Assembly: GCA_038133505.1 (NCBI GenBank)
Contig: JAYPTI010000092.1
Coordinates: 1-13,128 of the forward strand
Length of the DNA stretch: 13,128 nucleotides
Direction: 5' to 3'
Source of the DNA: JAYQUR01 sp038133505
GTDB taxonomy: Bacteria; Pseudomonadota; Alphaproteobacteria; MPNO01; UBA830
How positions within the stretch are numbered: position 1 is the first letter of the stretch; each line of letters begins with the position of its first letter. A program made the position numbers and the translations under genes. The notes beneath the pieces were generated by a model. The model was given only the letters and a program-made list of their open reading frames with translations, was not told the DNA's origin and searched no databases. Positions 1-5,587 of this stretch are shown here, piece after piece.

Positions 1-164
1 GAGAGCTTCTTTGAATCGTCGAGGCCGTTCAGCAGGTCCTCCGGCACCGGCAGCGGAAGTATGACCGCCGCCGCAACGACCGGCCCCGCCCACGGGCCGC
101 GCCCCGCTTCGTCGACGCCCGCGACGATGCCGCCGTGCGCCGTCTCCAGGACGAAGTCAGGCAT
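1..164 (-). CDS. rnhB: Ribonuclease HII, N-terminal part (gene runs off the left edge)
   Basis: Ribonuclease HII cleaves RNA strands in RNA/DNA hybrids and starts removal of single ribonucleotides misincorporated into DNA; it acts in the cytoplasm. Only the first 54 residues are present. They begin MPDFVLETAHGG and carry the family signature GVDEAGRGPWAGPVVAAAV at about residues 16-34, with the catalytic Asp18 and Glu19. The LDDSKKL segment at residues 48-54 is also conserved; the rest of the gene lies beyond position 1. The ATG at 164 puts the signature the usual short distance from the N-terminus. It lies inside the end of the upstream antiporter gene, whose TGA is at 159-157, giving an 8-nt overlap (ATGCCTGA) that suggests translational coupling. 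No strong Shine-Dalgarno sequence is seen. The identification is firm. Confidence 0.95.
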   Translation of the reverse strand, partial: MPDFVLETAHGGIVAGVDEAGRGPWAGPVVAAAVILPLPVPEDLLNGLDDSKKL

Positions 165-1680
165 TCCCCGGTTCGGTCTTTCCGTCGTCCGGGTCGGCTT
201 TCCGTCGGCCGTCCGCTTCTCCCGCGGCCGCGCGGACCTGGGCGCCCAGTTCCGACAGCGCCTTGTCGTCGCCGCCCTTGCCGTTTTCGGTGTCTCCGCT
301 CGCATTCGTATCAGCAACCGGCGGCGGCAGAAGCCGGGTCGGCCGGATGCGGCGCCCATGCGGCTTGTGAAGGCGGGCCAGGATCGGGAAGCGCGTCGCC
401 GCCTTGTCCCAGCCGGTCCGGCACAGCAGCAGCGTGACGACGACGAAGCGGCGCGAGCCGCGCCGGACGACCTTCACTTCGTCGCCGTAGGCCGCGTCGA
501 CGAGCTCGTGCAGCGTATCGATCTGACGGCTGGCGAGCCCGTGCACGCGGCGTGCGCTGGTCAGCCACAAGGGGCTGATCGACAGGCTGAGGACGGTGAC
601 TGCGATGACGAGGCGCGATTGCTCCTCTCCGATAGCGCCTGCCGACAGGCCGGTCGCCGCCAGCAGGAACGAGAACTCGCCGACCTGCGACAGCGTCAGG
701 CCCTGTAGCGAGGCGCGCTGCCAGCTCTCGCCCATCACGCGCATGATCCCGATATTGAGCGCCGTCTTGAACAGCGTGACGATCAACAGGAGCGTCAGCA
801 CGGTGCCGAGATTGTCGGCGATGAAGCGCAGATCGATCAGCAGCCCGACCGAAAGAAAGAAGACCATCACCAGCACGCTCTGGACCGGCCGGACGGCATG
901 CAGCATCTGCTCGCGCTGGTTCGACCGGCCGACGACGAGGCCGGCAAGGAACGCCCCGTAGGCGGGCGACAGTCCGACGAGGCCGAACACCGCGCCGAAC
1001 CCGAAGCAGTAGACCAGCCCGGTGAGCGGCGAGAGGTCGATGTTGCCCATCACGATGCGCGCGAACGGCAGGTTCACGCGGCGTCCGTTCAGCCAGCGGA
1101 CGAGGAGGACGAGGACGCCGACGGCGAGGAAAATCTGGAACGCGGCCCAGATCCCGAACGAGCCTCCGCCCATGTTCTCGACGACGATCAGCATCGGCAG
1201 GAAGGCGAGATCCTGGGCGATCAGTATGGCGACGGTAATGCGTCCGGCCCGCGTGCGCAGTTCGCCGACTTCTTCCAGCATCTTGATCGCGACGGCTGTG
1301 CTTGACAGCGCGACGACGAACCCGAGGAGAACGGACTCCGCCGGGGTGAACCCGAGCACGAGAGAGCAGAGGAATATGGCGGCAAGGCTGCCCGCGACCT
1401 GAAGCGCGACCGCGCTGAGCGCCAGTTTCCAGGTCACCATGAAGACCCTGACGCTCAGTTCCATGCCGATCAGGAAAAGGAGGAGGAGAACGCCGAGTTC
1501 CGCGAGGCCGCCGATCTGTCCGCGATCCGCGACGACGCCGAAGGCGGAGGGGCCGAGCAGCAGGCCCGCCAGGATGTAGCCCACGATGGCCGGTTGCCGC
1601 AGCCGGGCCATCAGCAGGCCGCAGAGCAGCGCGCTTAGCCCGACGACCGCCATGCCTGTCAGGTTCACGTGGGCGTCCAT
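157..1680 (-). CDS. Kef-type (CPA2 family) cation:proton antiporter
   Basis: A polytopic inner-membrane antiporter that probably exchanges K+ or Na+ for H+. From the ATG at 1680 it is 507 residues. About 375 N-terminal residues form hydrophobic segments typical of the roughly 12-helix CPA2 core. Family motifs include GYILAGLLLGPSAFG (about 34-48), the ALSSTAVAIKML segment (about 125-136), AQD (155-157, the Gln-Asp pair of Kef-like proteins), FFLSVGLLID (274-283) and LSQVGEFSFLLAATG (330-344). The C-terminal tail of about 125 residues is Arg-rich then acidic, and has no recognisable TrkA-N/RCK nucleotide-binding domain, unlike KefB/KefC. A TTG at 1689 could add three residues; the ATG is preferred, though neither has a clear Shine-Dalgarno. 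It sits between the radical SAM gene and rnhB on the same strand. The ion specificity cannot be read from the sequence. Confidence 0.9.
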   Translation of the reverse strand: MDAHVNLTGMAVVGLSALLCGLLMARLRQPAIVGYILAGLLLGPSAFGVVADRGQIGGLAELGVLLLLFLIGMELSVRVFMVTWKLALSAVALQVAGSLAAIFLCSLVLGFTPAESVLLGFVVALSSTAVAIKMLEEVGELRTRAGRITVAILIAQDLAFLPMLIVVENMGGGSFGIWAAFQIFLAVGVLVLLVRWLNGRRVNLPFARIVMGNIDLSPLTGLVYCFGFGAVFGLVGLSPAYGAFLAGLVVGRSNQREQMLHAVRPVQSVLVMVFFLSVGLLIDLRFIADNLGTVLTLLLIVTLFKTALNIGIMRVMGESWQRASLQGLTLSQVGEFSFLLAATGLSAGAIGEEQSRLVIAVTVLSLSISPLWLTSARRVHGLASRQIDTLHELVDAAYGDEVKVVRRGSRRFVVVTLLLCRTGWDKAATRFPILARLHKPHGRRIRPTRLLPPPVADTNASGDTENGKGGDDKALSELGAQVRAAAGEADGRRKADPDDGKTEPGNA

Positions 1681-1689
1681 CGCAACCAA

Positions 1690-1758
1690 CTTAACACGGC
1701 GATGTTAAGAAACGTTGGGAATCCGCCGAAAATTCCGTTTCGGAGCGAAATTTTTCGC
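1690..1758. promoter_or_regulatory. Three consecutive inverted repeats between the radical SAM and antiporter genes
   Basis: The 89-bp gap between the radical SAM stop codon and the antiporter start holds three perfect palindromes: CTTAACA-N6-TGTTAAG at 1690-1709, CCGAAA-N6-TTTCGG at 1726-1743 and GCGAAA-TT-TTTCGC at 1745-1758. The last two share a CGAAA...TTTCG core. The first lies 10 nt upstream of the antiporter ATG and abuts its alternative TTG, where an operator or a 5'-UTR hairpin would act. The other two are close behind the radical SAM stop and could instead form a weak 3' hairpin, although there is no long T-run. The palindromes are seen directly; the regulatory role is inferred. Confidence 0.4.
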
Positions 1759-1769
1759 GAGAAGGGCGG

Positions 1770-2879
1770 TCAGAACAGCCCCAGCTGATCGCCCTTGCGC
1801 GGCGGCCGTTTGAACTTCGTCGTATCGAGCCGGTACTTGCGGTAGTTCAGTCCCAGCCGCTTGCAGGCCTTCTCGAAACGCTGCTGCAGCAGCGCCGCGT
1901 AGGGCCCGGTTCCGCGTTGCCGCAGACCGTATGTCGGATCGTAGATCTGTCCGCCGCGCGTCTCGCGCATCGCGTTCATCACGTGTTTCGCCTTGAGCGG
2001 GTAGTGCGCCTCCAGCCATTCCCGGAACAGATCCTTGATCTCGAGCGGAAGGCGCAGTAGCACGTAGCCGGCCATGTCCGCGCCCGCGGCCGTCGCCGCT
2101 TCGAGGATCGATTCCAGTTCGGGGTCGTTGAGGACCGGGATCAGCGGCGCCGTCATCACGCCGCAGGGAATGCCGGCATCGCTCAAAGCCTTTATCGTTT
2201 CCAGCCGGCGGGCCGGCGTCGGTGCGCGCGGCTCCATCGTTCGCGCGAGTCCGCGGTCGAGGGTGGTGATCGAGATGCAGACCCGGGCGAGCCCCTTTGC
2301 CGCCATCGGCGCGAGGATGTCGATGTCGCGGACGATCTGGCTCGACTTCGTCACGATGCCGACCGGATGGTCGTGCGCCGCGAGCACTTCCAGGATGCGG
2401 CGGGTGAGCATCAGCTCGCGCTCGACCGGCTGGTAGGGATCCGTGTTGGTTCCCATCGCCATTACGTCGCATTCGTATTTCGGCGACCGCAGCTCCTTCT
2501 CCAGAAGGCTCGGCGCGTCCGGCTTGTAGAAAAGCCGGGATTCGAAATCGAGGCCGGGCGACAGGCCGAGGAAGGCGTGCGTCGGCCGCGCAAAGCAATA
2601 GACGCAGCCGTGCTCGCAGCCGCGATAGGGGTTGATCGAGCGGTCGAACGGCACGTCGGGCGAGTCGTTGCGCGCGATGATCGTCCGCGTCGCGTCAGCC
2701 GTCAGCGTGGTTCGCAGCGGCGGCAGATCCTCGTCCCAACTGTCCCAGCCGTCGGCGACCGGTTCCGCGACGTATCCTTCGAACCGGCCGGTGCGGTTGG
2801 TCACTGCGCCGCGCCCCTTGCGCGGCGAATCCGGGAACGGGATGTCGTCTTCCCAATCGGTTTGCGGTGGCTCGAGCAT
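1770..2879 (-). CDS. PA0069-family (SplB-like) radical SAM protein with a C-terminal clamp-like motif
   Basis: A radical S-adenosylmethionine enzyme. The 4Fe-4S-binding CxxxCxxC motif is CEHGCVYC at residues 88-95 (Cys88, Cys92, Cys95), preceded by SINPYRG. Downstream are the family blocks GTNTDPYQPVE (about 143-153) and IVTKSSQIVRDIDIL (about 174-188). From the ATG at 2879 the protein is 369 residues. A TTG at 2909 would add ten residues; the ATG is chosen because the extension is hydrophobic and unlike the family. No strong Shine-Dalgarno supports either. The family is annotated by similarity to spore photoproduct lyase (SplB), but to my knowledge its substrate is unknown. The last five residues are QLGLF, close to the beta sliding-clamp-binding consensus QL[SD]LF, which hints at a role on DNA. 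It is transcribed away from the plus-strand transferase cluster, with an 84-bp gap between starts, and precedes the antiporter and rnhB on its own strand. Confidence 0.9.
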   Translation of the reverse strand: MLEPPQTDWEDDIPFPDSPRKGRGAVTNRTGRFEGYVAEPVADGWDSWDEDLPPLRTTLTADATRTIIARNDSPDVPFDRSINPYRGCEHGCVYCFARPTHAFLGLSPGLDFESRLFYKPDAPSLLEKELRSPKYECDVMAMGTNTDPYQPVERELMLTRRILEVLAAHDHPVGIVTKSSQIVRDIDILAPMAAKGLARVCISITTLDRGLARTMEPRAPTPARRLETIKALSDAGIPCGVMTAPLIPVLNDPELESILEAATAAGADMAGYVLLRLPLEIKDLFREWLEAHYPLKAKHVMNAMRETRGGQIYDPTYGLRQRGTGPYAALLQQRFEKACKRLGLNYRKYRLDTTKFKRPPRKGDQLGLF

Positions 2880-2963
2880 GACCGCAGACTGACTCCGAAA
2901 ATAGAACAAAACAAGAACTTTCTTTGGTGCGCCGGACAGGTGCGGCCGTGCTATGTAGCGGTC

Positions 2964-3644
2964 ATGGTTCCGCCGCTTCCCGTTTCCGTCGTGATCCCGA
3001 CGCTGAATGCCGCCGGTCGAATCGCGTCGACGATCGGTGCGGTGCGGGCGAACGTCCCGGAAATCGTGCTGGCGGATGGCGGGTCGTCTGATGCGACGGC
3101 GAAACTAGCCTCGGCGGCAGGTGCGAACGTGGTGACGGCGCCGAGAGGGCGCGGTCACCAGCTTGCGGCAGGCGCCGCGGGGGCGACTCAGCCGTGGCTG
3201 CTGTTCCTGCATGCGGACACTGCGCTTGGCGCCGGCTGGGCGGAAGAGGTCCGGGCTTTTATCGACGTCCCCGACAATGCGGAAAAAGCGGCGGCATTCC
3301 GGCTGGTCCTCGACGACCCCGGCCCGGCGGCGCGTCGCGTCGAATGGCTGGCGCGCTGGCGCGCCCGCATGTTCGGCCTGCCATACGGCGATCAGGGGCT
3401 GCTTATTTCACGGCGCTTCTACGATGCCGTCGGCGGATTCCGCCCGATCCCGCTGATGGAGGACGTGGACCTTGTCCGACGGATCGGAAAGCGCCGTCTC
3501 CGTTTCCTCCAGACGCCCGCGGTCACGTCGGCCGAGCGCTATCGCCGCAACGGCTGGTGGGCGCGGCCGGCCCGAAACCTCGTTTGCCTCTGTCTGTATT
3601 TCCTCGGCGTGCCGCCGCGCGCGATCGCAAGGCTTTACGGATGA
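2964..3644 (+). CDS. TIGR04283-type family 2 glycosyltransferase
   Basis: A 226-residue GT-A fold protein resembling the TIGR04283 family ('transferase 2, rSAM/selenodomain-associated'). Visible GT2 features in order are VVIPTLNAAGRI (9-20), DGGSSD (38-43), the metal-binding-like FLHADT (81-86), YGDQGLLISRRFYDAVGGF (141-159) and the acidic MEDVDL (165-170), which holds the likely catalytic acid/base. The C-terminus is hydrophobic and basic (NLVCLCLYFLGVPPRAIARLYG), suggesting peripheral membrane contact. The ATG at 2964 is chosen because the GT2 core starts right after it. There is no good Shine-Dalgarno upstream; a TATGTA sequence at 2952-2957 leaves open a very short leader. The TGA overlaps the next ATG (ATGA), so the two genes are translationally coupled. 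Donor and acceptor sugars cannot be read from the sequence. Confidence 0.88.
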   Translation: MVPPLPVSVVIPTLNAAGRIASTIGAVRANVPEIVLADGGSSDATAKLASAAGANVVTAPRGRGHQLAAGAAGATQPWLLFLHADTALGAGWAEEVRAFIDVPDNAEKAAAFRLVLDDPGPAARRVEWLARWRARMFGLPYGDQGLLISRRFYDAVGGFRPIPLMEDVDLVRRIGKRRLRFLQTPAVTSAERYRRNGWWARPARNLVCLCLYFLGVPPRAIARLYG

Positions 3645-4228
3645 AACACGCGGTGATCTTCGCCAGGCGCCCGCAGCTCGGCCGCGTCAAGAGTCGTCTC
3701 GCGGCCGACATCGGCCCCGTAAACGCATTGCGATTCTATCGTTCGACCCTGTCGGCTCTCTGCCGCCGCCTGTCGACCGGCGGAAGCTGGCAGACATGGC
3801 TCGGCGTCACGCCCGACGCTTCCGTTCTCGACGCCCGGATATGGCCCGACGCCATCCCGCGACTGCCGCAGGGAGACGGCGATCTAGGCGACCGGATGGA
3901 ACGGATGCTCACGGCGTTCGGGCCGGATCCCGCATTGATCGTCGGCAGCGACATCCCGGATGTTTCGGCGCGACATATCGCGGCGGCGTTCGACGCGTTG
4001 CGCCGGAAAGATCTGGTCTTCGGGCCGGCAGCCGACGGCGGCTACTGGCTGGTCGGCGCGCGCCGCGGGTGCGATGCGGCCGGTCTCTTCAGAGGCGTCC
4101 GATGGTCCGGGCCGGAAGCGCTCGCGGATTCGATGGCGAATGCGCAGGGCGAGCGTATTGAGCTGCTCGAGGAACTTGATGACATCGACGACGGATCCTC
4201 CTACCGGCTTTGGCAGTCCCGACTTTGA
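3641..4228 (+). CDS. TIGR04282/DUF2064-type nucleotidyltransferase-like protein
   Basis: A 195-residue protein of the TIGR04282 family ('transferase 1, rSAM/selenodomain-associated'; DUF2064), distantly related to CofC/MobA-like nucleotidyltransferases. Signature blocks are FARRPQLGRVKSRLA (7-21, the phosphate-binding loop), QGDGDLGDRMERM (77-89), GSDIPD (102-107) and FGPAADGGYWLVG (127-139). The acidic LDDIDD near residue 179 also fits the family end. The ATG at 3641 overlaps the stop of the upstream transferase by 4 nt. This pairing of TIGR04282 with TIGR04283 is a recurrent gene association and suggests that one protein activates a sugar or other precursor for the other. No linked ArsS-type radical SAM/selenodomain gene lies in the window. 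Family membership is firm; the reaction is unknown. Confidence 0.88.
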   Translation: MKHAVIFARRPQLGRVKSRLAADIGPVNALRFYRSTLSALCRRLSTGGSWQTWLGVTPDASVLDARIWPDAIPRLPQGDGDLGDRMERMLTAFGPDPALIVGSDIPDVSARHIAAAFDALRRKDLVFGPAADGGYWLVGARRGCDAAGLFRGVRWSGPEALADSMANAQGERIELLEELDDIDDGSSYRLWQSRL

Positions 4229-4253
4229 CCTCTCCGGTCCGGGCGTCCTATTT
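4225..4253 (+). promoter_or_regulatory. Candidate sigma-70 promoter for the FGE-like gene
   Basis: TTGACC at 4225-4230 is followed by a 17-bp spacer and CTATTT at 4248-4253. The -35 box overlaps the stop codon of the upstream gene. Transcription would start near 4260, leaving about 30 nt of leader. The -35 is good and the -10 is only fair, so the call is tentative. It would let the FGE-like gene be expressed apart from the two transferase genes. Confidence 0.35.
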
Positions 4254-4290
4254 GACGTCCGGGGTTCCCGAGGGAGACGAAACCGTTTTG

Positions 4291-5034
4291 ATGCTTCGCA
4301 ATCTTTTTATGGCGATCTGCTGCGCCGTCGTTTCCGGAGCTGCAGCCTCGGCCGGGCCGATCGGCGAAATGCAGCGGCTCGAGAAAATCGAGATCGACCG
4401 TACCGAAGTTACCGTCGGCCAGTTCCGCCGATACGTGACGTCGACCGGCGCCGTCACGTCGGCTGAGCGCGCGGGCGGCGGGCTGGTCTATGAAGGGGGG
4501 TGGACGAAAAAGAAGGGCTGGACGTGGCGTTCGCCCTTCGGGGTTCCGGCAACAGACAAAGAACCCGCCGTTCACGTCACCTTCGACGAGGCGCAGGCCT
4601 ATTGCCGGTGGGTGGGCAAACGCCTGCCGACGGACGGAGAATGGACGTCGGCCGCCTATCGCGAACAACGGATCTCACCGCCGCCGCCCTTTCGACGCGG
4701 CGCGCGCTATCCCTACCCGACCGGCGCGAGCCCTGCCGGCGCGCATTGTCTGGGCGATTGCGGCAGTCGTCGCGGCGGGGAACATGGTGATGTTCTCGCG
4801 CGCGGGTCCGGCCATGTGGCCGCCGGCACGGCCGCCGCCGGTGTGAACGGTCTCTACGATATGGGCGCAAACGTCTGGGAATGGGTCGATAGCGGCGACG
4901 GCGATGCGCGTATCACGCGCGGCGGGTCCTGGTGGTACGGCGCGGCGCAAATGCGTGAAGACCACGTCGCGTCGAAGCCGCGCGACATAGCGGTCGTCTA
5001 TATCGGTTTCAGGTGCGTGCGCGTCGCGGATTGA
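4291..5034 (+). CDS. Exported FGE-sulfatase-fold (SUMF1-like) protein lacking the FGE catalytic cysteines
   Basis: From the ATG at 4291 the product is 247 residues. It starts with a signal peptide (MLRNLFMAICC..., likely cleaved after AAASA near residue 21), so it should be periplasmic or envelope-associated. The rest matches the FGE-sulfatase domain: IDRTEVTVGQFRRYV (35-49), VHVTFDEAQAYCRWVGKRLP (94-113) running into TDGEW, NGLYDMGANVWEWV (186-199), TRGGSWW (209-215) and GFRCVR (239-244). True formylglycine-generating enzymes have two copper-binding cysteines just after the GGS motif. Here that stretch is GGSWWYGAAQMRED, with no cysteine, so sulfatase activation is unlikely; a binding or different catalytic role is more plausible. 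AGGGAG at 4271-4276 lies 14 nt before the ATG and 11 nt before a TTG at 4288. A far upstream TTG at 4210 would hide the signal peptide and is rejected. Confidence 0.82.
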   Translation: MLRNLFMAICCAVVSGAAASAGPIGEMQRLEKIEIDRTEVTVGQFRRYVTSTGAVTSAERAGGGLVYEGGWTKKKGWTWRSPFGVPATDKEPAVHVTFDEAQAYCRWVGKRLPTDGEWTSAAYREQRISPPPPFRRGARYPYPTGASPAGAHCLGDCGSRRGGEHGDVLARGSGHVAAGTAAAGVNGLYDMGANVWEWVDSGDGDARITRGGSWWYGAAQMREDHVASKPRDIAVVYIGFRCVRVAD

Positions 5035-5040
5035 GACGCG
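5020..5040. terminator. Hairpin in the convergent gap between the FGE-like gene and moaB
   Basis: CGCGTC-N9-GACGCG forms a 6-bp perfect stem whose loop contains the FGE-like stop codon. It ends just before the moaB stop at 5045. There is no T-run on either strand, so at best it is a weak bidirectional terminator or a 3'-end stabiliser. Confidence 0.25.
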
Positions 5041-5044
5041 GCGC

Positions 5045-5587
5045 CTACTCAGCCGCGAGGTGCTCCTGCAGACGCGGCATCAGCTCGACGAAGTTGCAGG
5101 GCTTGTGCCGGATATCCAGCTGGTAGACCAGAATGTCGTCCCAGGCGTCCTTGCAGGCGCCGGTGGAGCCGGGAAGCGCGAAAAGATACGTGCCGCCGGC
5201 GACGCCCGCGGTGGCGCGCGATTGCACGGTCGAGGTGCCGATCTTCTGGTAGGAGAGCATCCGGAACAGTTCGCCGAACCCGTCGACTTCTTTCTCGTAG
5301 ACCGCGTGGAACGCCTCGGGCGTGACGTCGCGGCCGGTGACGCCGGTGCCGCCCGTGCTGATCACGCAGTCGATGTCGGGATCGGCAATCCATTCCCGGA
5401 GCTTGGCGACGATCGCGGCCTGCTCGTCCTTGACGATCATGCGGTCGGCGACGCGATGTCCTGCTTTTTCGATCCGCTCGACCAGCGTATCGCCGGACCT
5501 GTCGTCGGCGAGCGTGCGCGTATCGGAGACCGTCATCACCGCGATGTTGATCGCGACGAACGGGATGTCTTCCCTAATTCCGAACAT
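5045..5587 (-). CDS. moaB: Molybdenum cofactor biosynthesis protein B
   Basis: A 180-residue cytoplasmic protein of the MoaB/MogA family, which works on molybdopterin in molybdenum cofactor synthesis (adenylylation is known for MogA-type members; in E. coli MoaB itself is dispensable). Visible signatures are TVSDTRT (19-25), STGGTGVTGRDVTPEAF (77-93), the molybdopterin-binding motif, and FALPGSTGACKDAWDDIL (136-153). Length and C-terminus (KPCNFVELMPRL) fit MoaB. The ATG at 5587 lies inside the end of the transglycosylase gene, with a 14-bp overlap, so it is probably co-transcribed with and translationally coupled to it despite the unrelated function. In the window it is the only molybdenum cofactor gene. 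It converges on the FGE-like gene with a 10-bp gap. Confidence 0.95.
   Translation of the reverse strand: MFGIREDIPFVAINIAVMTVSDTRTLADDRSGDTLVERIEKAGHRVADRMIVKDEQAAIVAKLREWIADPDIDCVISTGGTGVTGRDVTPEAFHAVYEKEVDGFGELFRMLSYQKIGTSTVQSRATAGVAGGTYLFALPGSTGACKDAWDDILVYQLDIRHKPCNFVELMPRLQEHLAAE

Noticed and set aside
2367..2963. A longer N-terminus for the GT2-type transferase starting at 2367
   Set aside because: The extension runs antisense through the radical SAM gene, including the region of its cysteine motif; the GT2 core starts right after the ATG at 2964.
4210..4290. TTG start at 4210 for the FGE-like protein
   Set aside because: It would bury the clear signal peptide that begins at the ATG at 4291; AGGGAG just upstream also favours the later start.
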